Assembly: GCF_007570935.1 (NCBI RefSeq)
Contig: NZ_VLLR01000001.1
Location: 248,001 to 312,000 of the forward strand
Direction of reading: 5' to 3'
Source: Lactobacillus sp. LL6
GTDB lineage: Bacteria > Bacillota > Bacilli > Lactobacillales > Lactobacillaceae
DNA length: 64,000 nucleotides
The notes under the pieces were generated by a model. That model did not search any database. It was not told the origin of the DNA and saw nothing but the letters and a program-made list of their open reading frames with translations. A program made the position numbers and the translations under genes. Shown piece after piece: positions 48,624 through 56,705 of this stretch (position 1 is the first letter of the stretch; each line of letters opens with the position of its first letter).

Positions 48624-48821
48624 ATGGAAAATCAAAGAATAATTTATAAAGTTCTTTCATGCATATGTTTAATTTTAATATGTATGTTAATTTTCTTAAT
48701 TAAGCCTGCAAATATATATTATAATGCAATAGATTTCGCATTGGTAATTGCACTATTAATTGTTGAAATAAAGATATATCTGCAATTAAGAAAACTAAAG
48801 AGCAAAAAAAAGCGAGAGTAA
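48624..48821 (+). CDS. Probable bacteriocin immunity protein
   Basis: A 65-residue protein with two membrane helices (about residues 8-26 and 36-54) and a strongly basic tail (R-K-L-K-S-K-K-K-R-E). Immunity proteins for two-peptide bacteriocins are often small, membrane-bound and encoded just after the peptides, as here. No sequence motif proves this; the call rests on size, topology and position. A terminator follows. Confidence 0.6.
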   Translation: MENQRIIYKVLSCICLILICMLIFLIKPANIYYNAIDFALVIALLIVEIKIYLQLRKLKSKKKRE

Positions 48822-48835
48822 GTTGTTAATATAAT

Positions 48836-48870
48836 GGCCTTTGAAGTAAAATTCAAAGACCTTTTTTATT
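48836..48870 (+). terminator. Terminator between immunity gene and exporter
   Basis: GGCCTTTGAA pairs with TTCAAAGACC with one mismatch, followed by a T-run. Partial read-through would give more peptide than exporter. Confidence 0.7.
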
Positions 48871-48898
48871 TTAATAGGATTATATAGAAGATGATTTT

Positions 48899-51061
48899 AT
48901 GTTTTTAAAATATAAATGGGAATATGTTCCTCAAGTTGACGAATCAGATTGCGGTGTAGCTTGCGTGGCTATGATATTAAAGCATTACCATGCACGAGTA
49001 TCGATTGCTCATTTGCGACATTTGGCTAAGACAAATATGGAAGGTACTACTGCATTAGGCTTAGTAAAAACAGCTGAGCAGTTTAACTTTAATGTTCAGG
49101 CAATTAAGGCAGACATGTCTTTATTTAATATAAAGGATTTACAGTATCCTTTTATTGTTCATGTTATTAAAGATGATGATTTACTTCATTACTATGTTGT
49201 TTTAGGAAGCACAAATAAATATATAATTATTGCGGATCCAGATCCGGATATAGGTATTAAAAAAATATCTCGTAAAAAATTTGAAAAGCAATGGACAGGA
49301 ATAGCACTTTTAATGGCTCCAAATACTGAATTTATACCAGTTAAAGAAAAGAAAAATAGTTTTTTGTCATTATTTCCATATATGCTAAAACAAAAGAAAA
49401 TTGTAAGAAATATTGTATTGGCTTCTTTATTGATAACAATAATTGGTATCTGTAGTTCGTATTTTCTACAAGGAATCATTGATACATATATTCCTGATGG
49501 TACTTATTTTACTTTATCAGTAATTGCAATTGGATTATTAATTGCATATGTATTTAATTCTATCTTTTCATATGGAGAACAGTTTTTACTAAATGTGTTA
49601 GGGCAAAGACTTTCCATTGATTTGAATCTAAAGTATATTAGACATATTTTTGAATTACCAATGGAATTTTTTGCTACTAGAAGAACAGGGGAAATTACAT
49701 CAAGATTTTCTGATGCCAGTAAAGTCATTGATGCTTTAGCTACTACAGTGATTTCTTTGTTTCTAGATTTAACAATAGTTATCTTGATGGGAATAGTGCT
49801 TGCTATTCAAAGTACTACTTTATTTTTAATCACTATAGCTTCTCTCCCCCTATATTTAATTGTAATTTTAGGATTTACTAAATCGTTTAATCATTTAAAT
49901 AATGACCAGATGGAAAGTAATGCTATATTAAGTTCTTCAATTATTGAAGATATTCAAGGTATAGAAACAATTAAAGCACTAAATAGTGAGCAAGTACGTT
50001 ATACAAGAATTGATAACCAATTTGTTGATTTTTTAAAAAAATCCTTTAAATATAGTAAAACTGAGGCACTTCAAGAAGCATTAAAATCATTTATTGAAAT
50101 GTCATTAAATGTTGTAATTTTGTGGATTGGATCATGGATAGTAATGCATAATCAAATGACTATTGGTGAACTAATGACTTATAATGCATTACTAGCGTAC
50201 TTTATTAGTCCACTTCAAAATATAATTAATTTACAACCTGTATTACAGTCCGCAAATGTAGCTCAAAACCGTTTAAATGAAGTTTATCTTGTTAATGGTG
50301 AGTTTAAGAAAAAGAAAACTAATGTTAAAAAAGTAAGTCAAATAGATGGCGATATAGAATATAAAAACGTTAATTTCAAATATGATTATGGAAAGTATAT
50401 CTTACAAAATATTAATTTGAAAATACATAAAGGAGAAAAGCAAGTTATAGTTGGTATGAGTGGTTCAGGTAAGTCAACCATGGTTAAGCTTCTAGTAAGT
50501 TTTTTTGACCCAAGTGGAGGTACAGTAACTATTAATGGTATACCTACTACTGCAATAGATAAGCATATACTTAGATCATATATTACATATGTTCCTCAAA
50601 CGCCATACACTTTTTCAGGCAGTATAGAAGATAATCTTTTATTAGGAAGCGCTCCAAATACTACTGAAGCAGATATAATTAAAGCATGTCAATTAGCTGA
50701 AATTGAAAAGGAGATTGAAAACTTACCATTGAAGTTTGATACAGAGTTAGATGAAAATGCAAAGATTCTTTCTGGAGGACAAAAGCAAAGAATAACAATT
50801 GCTAGAGCTCTATTATCGCCGGCTAGTGTTATTATTTTTGATGAATCTACTAGTGGATTAGATTCTATTACGGAGAAAAAAGTTGTAAATAATTTAATGA
50901 GTTTGAAAGATAAAACTATCATTTTTATTGCTCATAGATTATCTGTGGCTAAAAAGGCGAATGATATTTTAGTACTAGATGATGGAAAAATAGTTGAAGA
51001 GGGGAGCCATAATGATTTAATGGTGCAAAGAGGATATTACTATGATTTAATTAATAGCTAA
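48899..51061 (+). CDS. Bacteriocin ABC exporter with N-terminal C39 peptidase
   Basis: A 720-residue transporter that cuts double-glycine leaders and exports the peptides. Residues 1-140 are a C39 cysteine peptidase: Cys18 in DESDCGVACVAMI, His in LHYYVVLG (about 96) and Asp in IADPDPD (about 112). Six membrane segments follow (about 160-440). The ATPase domain has Walker A GMSGSGKST (about 523), signature LSGGQKQR and Walker B VIIFDESTSGLD. Length and domain order match LafT/PlnG-type exporters. The accessory gene follows after 13 bases. Confidence 0.95.
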   Translation: MFLKYKWEYVPQVDESDCGVACVAMILKHYHARVSIAHLRHLAKTNMEGTTALGLVKTAEQFNFNVQAIKADMSLFNIKDLQYPFIVHVIKDDDLLHYYVVLGSTNKYIIIADPDPDIGIKKISRKKFEKQWTGIALLMAPNTEFIPVKEKKNSFLSLFPYMLKQKKIVRNIVLASLLITIIGICSSYFLQGIIDTYIPDGTYFTLSVIAIGLLIAYVFNSIFSYGEQFLLNVLGQRLSIDLNLKYIRHIFELPMEFFATRRTGEITSRFSDASKVIDALATTVISLFLDLTIVILMGIVLAIQSTTLFLITIASLPLYLIVILGFTKSFNHLNNDQMESNAILSSSIIEDIQGIETIKALNSEQVRYTRIDNQFVDFLKKSFKYSKTEALQEALKSFIEMSLNVVILWIGSWIVMHNQMTIGELMTYNALLAYFISPLQNIINLQPVLQSANVAQNRLNEVYLVNGEFKKKKTNVKKVSQIDGDIEYKNVNFKYDYGKYILQNINLKIHKGEKQVIVGMSGSGKSTMVKLLVSFFDPSGGTVTINGIPTTAIDKHILRSYITYVPQTPYTFSGSIEDNLLLGSAPNTTEADIIKACQLAEIEKEIENLPLKFDTELDENAKILSGGQKQRITIARALLSPASVIIFDESTSGLDSITEKKVVNNLMSLKDKTIIFIAHRLSVAKKANDILVLDDGKIVEEGSHNDLMVQRGYYYDLINS

Positions 51062-51074
51062 AAGGTGGCGCATT

Positions 51075-51716
51075 ATGGACTATAAAAATTTGGAAAGTAG
51101 TAAATTTTATTCTTATAAATTCAAAAATTTTTCAACGATGATAATTTTGCCTGTTTTTTTACTAGTAGTATTCATTCTTATTGGTTCTATTTTTGCAGTT
51201 CGTGAAAAGACTATAAAACTAGTAGGTATAATAGAACCAACTAGTTCCTTAAATATAAAAAATACTGTAAATTATCATGAGGGACAGTGTCTTAATATAG
51301 GTAGTAATGTTATCCTAACTTCAGGAAAAAAGAAGAAATTGAATCAAAAAAGTGAAGTACATCTTGCTCAAAATAAAGTAATATTATTCCCAAATCTTGA
51401 TAATCAAAAGAACTTAGAAATAGTATCATATGCTCCTAATGACGAAGTATCCTATTTAAAAAGGAATCAAAAAATTAAATTTCAAATACGAAATAGATAT
51501 GGTGAAAATATTATTATTAATGGAAAAATTGAAAGTGTTGCAATTTATCCAAAAGAAGTAAATGATAAAGAAGCTTATTTAGTGGTTTCATCTATCTCAC
51601 CCAGTAAAAGTGAAAAAGCATATTTAAGGTATGGTATGCAAAGTCAAGTTTCTGTAATTGTAAATAGGCAAACCTACTTTAATTTTTTGAAGGAAAAAAT
51701 ATTCGATGAAAAATAA
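51075..51716 (+). CDS. Short bacteriocin-export accessory protein (HlyD-related)
   Basis: A 213-residue protein: short cytoplasmic arm, one membrane helix at about 23-43, and an extracytoplasmic beta-rich domain. A typical opening of bacteriocin accessory proteins is seen (M-D-Y-K-N-L-E-S-S-K-F-Y). Classical LcnD/HlyD-type partners are about 450 residues with a coiled coil; this short form lacks that coil, like the small GatC-type proteins of lactobacillus loci. It should work with the C39 exporter upstream. Confidence 0.72.
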   Translation: MDYKNLESSKFYSYKFKNFSTMIILPVFLLVVFILIGSIFAVREKTIKLVGIIEPTSSLNIKNTVNYHEGQCLNIGSNVILTSGKKKKLNQKSEVHLAQNKVILFPNLDNQKNLEIVSYAPNDEVSYLKRNQKIKFQIRNRYGENIIINGKIESVAIYPKEVNDKEAYLVVSSISPSKSEKAYLRYGMQSQVSVIVNRQTYFNFLKEKIFDEK

Positions 51717-51732
51717 TATAAGATTAAATATA

Positions 51733-51857
51733 GACAAGATGCTTTTAGTTTCTGTTGGACCACTTATGGGGGATGCAATCAAGATGATTCAAGATCACGA
51801 ACCATTGAGTCCATTATTCAATACACGTTACCAAGAAGAAGAACGTGCATAGTTAAA
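51733..51857 (+). repeat. Right copy of the 125-bp direct repeat (orphan prs 3' end)
   Basis: Identical to 47861-47985. It starts 16 bases after the accessory gene stop and has no upstream prs sequence, so it is a remnant that codes nothing useful. It is followed by its own terminator, which is probably the original prs terminator. Confidence 0.97.
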
Positions 51858-51866
51858 TTTTACGAA

Positions 51867-51905
51867 AATAAAGAGTCTGGAATTTTCCAGACTCTTATTT
51901 TTTTA
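51867..51905. terminator. Bidirectional terminator, likely the original prs terminator
   Basis: AATAAAGAGTCTGG pairs with CCAGACTCTTATT with runs on both strands. Confidence 0.9.
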
Positions 51906-51907
51906 GT

Positions 51908-52258
51908 TTACGCATTTCTTAAAGCAATGTGCCAAATGAAGAATCCAAAGCCAATAATTAAAGCAATTATACCATCAAGTAATAATGCATTGTAAAGACC
52001 ACCAGCAAAGCCAAGTACTCCTGCAATAATCATTAAGACAAGACAAGCAATATCGCCACCTAGACTAGTAATTCTTTCAGTAGAAATATAAATAATTCCT
52101 CCAGCTAAGAACAACATTGAAAGCAAAATCCCAATTACTCCGCCAGCGACATTTTTATAATTAGATAAACCTAAGAATCCACTGGTAATAGCTTGAACAA
52201 ATAGCCAAATCCCGAAGACAATCATTAAAATGCCAACAATTAATTTTGTAATTCTCAT
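51908..52258 (-). CDS. Small DUF308-like membrane protein
   Basis: A 116-residue protein with about four membrane helices and regular Gly spacing (I-V-G-I-L-M-I-V-F-G-I-W-L), resembling DUF308/HdeD-like membrane proteins. I start at ATG 52258 because the AAAGG site directly abuts the upstream ATG 52270. Function is unknown. It converges on the right end of the bacteriocin segment. Confidence 0.65.
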   Translation of the reverse strand: MRITKLIVGILMIVFGIWLFVQAITSGFLGLSNYKNVAGGVIGILLSMLFLAGGIIYISTERITSLGGDIACLVLMIIAGVLGFAGGLYNALLLDGIIALIIGFGFFIWHIALRNA

Positions 52259-52314
52259 AATTCTCGCCATCCTTTACTTTCAACTTAGCGCAGAAAGCGA
52301 ATACAAGCAAGAAT

Positions 52315-53685
52315 TTAGTCTTTATTATTTTTGTGTGGTTTTCTAATATAGTGTAAGGCACCATTATTTATGTATTTTTGAAATTGCTCATATAATGGGT
52401 CAAAAATCTGTGGTTCTTCACTCTTTGAAAGCATAACTTTTGGGAAAAAGAAACGTTCATCCCCTTGAAATGTACCATTGAGAGCTCGTACTAATGGACT
52501 TAATTGTGATAATTCAATTAGCGAGCCATCCATTTGCATGATTTCAATTTGACTGTTAGCATTTTTACCAGTAGGCTTATATGCATCGTAAGGTTCATCA
52601 AAGGCAGAGTTTGTATCAGTATAGTAAGTTGGATCAAAGCCGGCTTCCTTGATAAGGTTCTTGAGTTTAGGTAATAAGTTTTTAGTTTCTTCGTTGATTT
52701 TAACGCTAGCAAGCGGCTTTCTAAATAAATATCGTTTAGAAAGATCAGCTAAGATAGGATCTGAAGAGTCCATCCACATGGAAAAATTGGTTTCCATAAC
52801 TCCGTCATTAAGTTTTAAATAATCATCTAAAGTCCAATCTCCATCTAAAAACTTGGCTAAACTTGGAGTTACATTTAAGTGGCCTTCTTGATAAACAACT
52901 TTAGCACGCTCTAATAAATGATGCAAAATTACTTCCATTGAACGACCAACTCGGTGAAAATATACTTGTTGATACATTTGATATCGTGATACGATATAGT
53001 CTTCAACAGCATGCATACCATTATTATTGAAGCAAATTCCGTCTTTATAAGGACGAATTACTCGTAAAACGCGAGAAATGTCAAATTGACCATAATTAGC
53101 GCCGGTATAATAAGCATCTCGTTGTAAATAGTCCATTCTGTCAGCATCTGCTTGACTAGAAATCATTTTTACAACTTGTGCATCAGGGTAGGTTTTGTCG
53201 ATGACACTAGCCACGAGTTCAGGGAAGTTTGGTGTAACTTGTTTAAGAGCCTTATTAATTTCGGTATTAGGATCAGTGATAATTTTTTGACCAATTTTTT
53301 CATGATTGGTTCCAAATAAATGCTCAAAAGTATGTGAATATGGTCCATGACCAATATCATGCAAAATTGCGGCACATTCTACTAATAAGCGATTATTATC
53401 ATCCCAAAGACCATCGCCGGGAGTTTGAGTAGGATAATTTTTACTAAAAATATTACAGATTCTGCGAGTTAATTCATAAACTCCTAAATTATGTTCAAAT
53501 CTAGTATGAGTAGCTCCAGGAAAAACATAGCTAATTGGACCTAATTGTTTAATTCGGCGCATTCGTTGGAATTCTTTTGATTTTAAAATATCTAGAATAA
53601 CTTTATCTTCAATATGAATATATCCATGGACTGGGTCGCGAAGGACGACTTCTTGTTTTAATTTTTCACTTTGAAATTTTGGCAT
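52315..53685 (-). CDS. HD-superfamily phosphohydrolase (YwfO-like)
   Basis: A 456-residue cytosolic protein. The HD residues are in T-R-F-E-H-N-L-G-V (about 60) and AILHDIGHGPYSHTFEH (about 110), with a later D-A-D-R-M-D-Y-L-Q-R-D (about 180). These are typical of dNTPase-type YwfO/YdhJ proteins. Such enzymes hydrolyse nucleoside triphosphates in relatives; the substrate here is not shown. It is divergent from the DUF1934 gene. Confidence 0.9.
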   Translation of the reverse strand: MPKFQSEKLKQEVVLRDPVHGYIHIEDKVILDILKSKEFQRMRRIKQLGPISYVFPGATHTRFEHNLGVYELTRRICNIFSKNYPTQTPGDGLWDDNNRLLVECAAILHDIGHGPYSHTFEHLFGTNHEKIGQKIITDPNTEINKALKQVTPNFPELVASVIDKTYPDAQVVKMISSQADADRMDYLQRDAYYTGANYGQFDISRVLRVIRPYKDGICFNNNGMHAVEDYIVSRYQMYQQVYFHRVGRSMEVILHHLLERAKVVYQEGHLNVTPSLAKFLDGDWTLDDYLKLNDGVMETNFSMWMDSSDPILADLSKRYLFRKPLASVKINEETKNLLPKLKNLIKEAGFDPTYYTDTNSAFDEPYDAYKPTGKNANSQIEIMQMDGSLIELSQLSPLVRALNGTFQGDERFFFPKVMLSKSEEPQIFDPLYEQFQKYINNGALHYIRKPHKNNKD

Positions 53686-53804
53686 AATAAACTTCCTTAA
53701 GCTTAATTAGTTAATTTTTCTTAAAATTCGCGTAAAATATATATTAGTTAAATAAATTATAACAAAATCGCTGGTAAAATGCTTTAAGGCAGGTGATATA
53801 AAGA

Positions 53805-54209
53805 ATGGCTAATACTCAAATTACATTAACTAGCACAATTACTCAAGAAGATGAACAAGAGAGTTTTGATAAAGAAATGCCTGGTGAAATTACTGAAGAA
53901 AATGGTATTATTCGAATCTCTTATTTAGAAGATGAGGAAATCCCTGTCAAAATGCTTTTGAAAGATAATGAATTAATTATCAAACGTGGTGTTGATAAGC
54001 AAAATTATTCTTTCATGCGCTTTGTCCCGGGCGAAAAGGAAAAATGTCGTTATCTAGTTCAGGGAAGGCAGATGGATTTAGTGAGCGTGACTAACTTATT
54101 AGATTTTTCCACAGAAATTGATGGTAAACGTAAACTTCATGTTGAATATGACCTCTTTAGTGGACTATACTTAATAGGTAACTATACAGTCACGTTGATT
54201 TTTACTTAA
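53805..54209 (+). CDS. DUF1934 (YwiB-like) protein
   Basis: A 134-residue protein with beta-barrel-like alternation. Family features: an N-terminal I-T-L-T-S-T-I, a central E-E-I-P-V-K-M-L-L and a final L-I-G-N-Y-T-V-T-L-I-F. Function is unknown, possibly lipocalin-like. It is 46 bases upstream of rpoE; ywiB and rpoE are also neighbours in other Firmicutes. Confidence 0.85.
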   Translation: MANTQITLTSTITQEDEQESFDKEMPGEITEENGIIRISYLEDEEIPVKMLLKDNELIIKRGVDKQNYSFMRFVPGEKEKCRYLVQGRQMDLVSVTNLLDFSTEIDGKRKLHVEYDLFSGLYLIGNYTVTLIFT

Positions 54210-54255
54210 ATGCTTAGTAAAATAGTAAAGATTGCAAAAGAGAGGACGTACAACT

Positions 54256-54819
54256 GTGGGATTAGACAAGTTTAAAGATAAGAATCGTGAAGAATTGTCA
54301 ATGATCGAAGTTGCTCGCGCAATTTTAGAAGATCATGGCAAGAGAATGGCTTTTGCAGATATCGTTAACGATGTTCAAGAGTACCTAGGTAAAAGTGACG
54401 AAGAAATTCGTGAACGCTTGCCACAATTTTATACTGATATGAACACTGATGGTGAGTTTATTTCTATGGGTGATAATGTTTGGGCACTCCGCACATGGTT
54501 CCCATACGAATCAGTTGATGAGGAAGTTAACCACCCAGAAGATGAAGATGAGGATGATTCATCATACAAGAAGCACCACAAGAAAGTTAATGCATTTTTG
54601 GCTAGTGCAACTGGTAGTGACGATATTATCGACTATGATAATGATGACCCAGAAGATGAAGATCTTGATGTGGCTGATGATGAAGATGCTGATGAATATG
54701 ATGGTGATGATTCAGAGTTTGATGAAGATAATACTGATGACGATGATGTATTACCAGATGGTATCGAAGGTCAATTGTCACAATTAGATGATGATGAAGA
54801 CGATGATGAAGAAAATTAA
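54256..54819 (+). CDS. rpoE: RNA polymerase delta subunit
   Basis: RpoE (delta) speeds core recycling and increases promoter selectivity. The 187-residue protein has an N-terminal winged-helix HARE-HTH domain (residues about 13-80, MIEVARAILEDHGKRMAFAD) and a very acidic disordered tail of Asp/Glu from about 95 to the end. GTG 54256 is chosen, preceded by AGAGAGG; the upstream TTG frame extension lies inside that site. Confidence 0.95.
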   Translation: MGLDKFKDKNREELSMIEVARAILEDHGKRMAFADIVNDVQEYLGKSDEEIRERLPQFYTDMNTDGEFISMGDNVWALRTWFPYESVDEEVNHPEDEDEDDSSYKKHHKKVNAFLASATGSDDIIDYDNDDPEDEDLDVADDEDADEYDGDDSEFDEDNTDDDDVLPDGIEGQLSQLDDDEDDDEEN

Positions 54820-54838
54820 AATTTAATTTGCTTGATGC

Positions 54839-54918
54839 TTGACTTAAGCTTAAAAAGCAGATAATATTTTTCTTGGGCACCCTAAGTGCGTTTAGCTCCC
54901 CAGAGGGAGCTTTTTTTA
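54839..54918 (+). promoter_or_regulatory. pyrG promoter and CTP-sensing attenuator
   Basis: TTGACT (54839-54844), a 17-base spacer, TATA-type -10 TAATAT (54862-54867), then GGGC at 54875, seven bases on, as the likely start. A terminator follows at 54894-54918 (AGCTCCC/GGGAGCT, T-run). In B. subtilis pyrG, low CTP causes extra Gs to be added at a GGGC start; the G-tract then pairs with the pyrimidine-rich arm of the terminator and lets polymerase pass. All parts are in place here, including the CTCCCC arm. Confidence 0.85.
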
Positions 54919-54958
54919 TTTTATTGATTAAAAACAAAAAAGAGAAGGAGTTTGGCAA

Positions 54959-56578
54959 ATGACAAAATACATCTTCGTTACCGGTGGTGTCGTATCTTCA
55001 CTTGGTAAAGGTATTTCAGCATCTAGTTTAGGTCGTTTACTTAAAAATCGCGGGTTGAAGGTTACTATGCAAAAGTTTGACCCATATATCAACATCGACC
55101 CAGGTACCATGAACCCATACCAACACGGTGAAGTTTATGTAACTGATGATGGTACTGAAGCTGACCTTGACCTTGGTCACTATGAAAGAATCGTTGACGT
55201 AAGAACCAGTAAGTATTCAAACGTAACTACTGGTAAGATTTATAAGGAAGTTCTTGAAAAAGAACGTCGTGGTGACTACCACGGTGCAACTGTTCAAGTT
55301 ATTCCGCATATTACTGATATGATTAAGAAGAAAATCATGCGTGCAGCACTAACTACTGATTCTGATGTCATTATTTCTGAAATTGGTGGTACTGTTGGTG
55401 ATATGGAATCTACTCCATTCATGGAAGCAATTCGTCAAATGCGTCGTGAAGTTGGTGAAGATAATGTAATGTACATTCACTGTACTTTAGTACCATATCT
55501 TCATGCAGCTCATGAAATGAAAACTAAGCCAACTCAACATTCAGTTGCCGAACTTCGTTCAATTGGTATTCAACCTAATATGCTTGTTCTTCGTGCAGAA
55601 AAGCCAATTAACCAAGAATTGAAAGACAAGATTTCAACTTTCACTGATGTTCCAGTTGATCGTATTATTGAATCAATTGATGCACCATCACTTTTTGATC
55701 TTCCATTGGCATTCCAAGCTCAAGGTATGGATCAAAAGGTAGTTGATTTCTTACACTTAGACAGTCCTAAGCCAGAAGCAGATATGACTGCTTGGACTAA
55801 GCTTGATGAACGTGCTAAGAACTTGAAGCACACTACTAAGATTACTTTAGTTGGTAAATATGTAGAACTTGAAGATGCTTATATTTCAGTAACTGATGCT
55901 TTACAACATGCAGGTTACCTTTACAACACTAAGATTGAAGTTAACAAGGTTCAAGCTGAAGATATTACTGATGATAATATTGCTGAAATCATGGAAGGTT
56001 CAGATGGATTAATTGTGCCTGGTGGTTTTGGTACTCGTGGTCTTGAAGGTATGATTACTTCAATTAAGTATGCTCGTGAACATGATATTCCATTCCTTGG
56101 AATCTGTCTTGGTATGCAAATGGCTAGTGTTGAATTTGCACGTAATGTTTTAGGTCTTAAAGATGCTAATAGTGCAGAAGCTGATCCAGACACTCCAGAT
56201 AACATTATTGACATTATGGCTGATAAGCGTGATGAAGAAAACATTGGTGGTACTCTTCGTTTGGGTCTTTACCCAGCAACTCTTAAGAAGGGTACTAAGA
56301 CCCGTGAAGCCTACGATGATCAAGATGTTATCCAAGAAAGACACCGTCACCGTTTCGAATTTAACAACAAGTACCGTGAAGAATTTGAAAAGGCTGGTAT
56401 GGTCTTCTCTGGTGTATCACCAGATAATCATTTAGTAGAAATTATTGAAATTCCAGATAAGAAATTCTTTATTGCTGCTCAATATCACCCAGAATTCTTG
56501 AGCCGTCCACAACGACCAGAAGGATTGTTCAAGTCATTCATCGGTGCTGCCAGCGGTCTTCCTGCTGAAAAGTTCTAG
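54959..56578 (+). CDS. pyrG: CTP synthase
   Basis: PyrG makes CTP from UTP with Gln as nitrogen donor. The 539-residue protein has an N-terminal synthetase ([13 protein letters not shown] at residue 10) and a C-terminal glutaminase with Cys in [11 protein letters not shown] (about 383), and the His/Glu pair in Y-H-P-E-F near the end. Codons are strongly biased. Regulated by the CTP-sensing attenuator upstream. Confidence 0.98.
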   Translation: MTKYIFVTGGVVSSLGKGISASSLGRLLKNRGLKVTMQKFDPYINIDPGTMNPYQHGEVYVTDDGTEADLDLGHYERIVDVRTSKYSNVTTGKIYKEVLEKERRGDYHGATVQVIPHITDMIKKKIMRAALTTDSDVIISEIGGTVGDMESTPFMEAIRQMRREVGEDNVMYIHCTLVPYLHAAHEMKTKPTQHSVAELRSIGIQPNMLVLRAEKPINQELKDKISTFTDVPVDRIIESIDAPSLFDLPLAFQAQGMDQKVVDFLHLDSPKPEADMTAWTKLDERAKNLKHTTKITLVGKYVELEDAYISVTDALQHAGYLYNTKIEVNKVQAEDITDDNIAEIMEGSDGLIVPGGFGTRGLEGMITSIKYAREHDIPFLGICLGMQMASVEFARNVLGLKDANSAEADPDTPDNIIDIMADKRDEENIGGTLRLGLYPATLKKGTKTREAYDDQDVIQERHRHRFEFNNKYREEFEKAGMVFSGVSPDNHLVEIIEIPDKKFFIAAQYHPEFLSRPQRPEGLFKSFIGAASGLPAEKF

Positions 56579-56604
56579 TTTCCACTTGAATAATGCAAAA
56601 AGCC

Positions 56605-56646
56605 GAAAAAACAGGGATCGAGATGGTTTTCGCCCTTGTTTTTTTC
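56605..56646 (+). terminator. pyrG terminator
   Basis: AAAAACAGGG pairs imperfectly with CCCTTGTTTTT (one bulge), then a T-run. Confidence 0.65.
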
Positions 56647-56705
56647 TCCATTTTCCTATAACATTATTATGACTATTGAAAGTAGAAAAGGATTTGTTTT
56701 CGCCA

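Noticed and set aside
51738-51852. A 37-codon ORF in the right prs repeat
   Set aside because: It is the last part of prs read from an internal Met. It has no ribosome site and no separate role.
52518-53375. Extra frames inside the YwfO-like gene
   Set aside because: Same-strand out-of-frame shadows without start signals or recognisable products.
54449-54958. Frames rich in Met or His over the rpoE acidic tail
   Set aside because: They are other-frame readings of the GAT/GAA-rich tail codons; no start signals.
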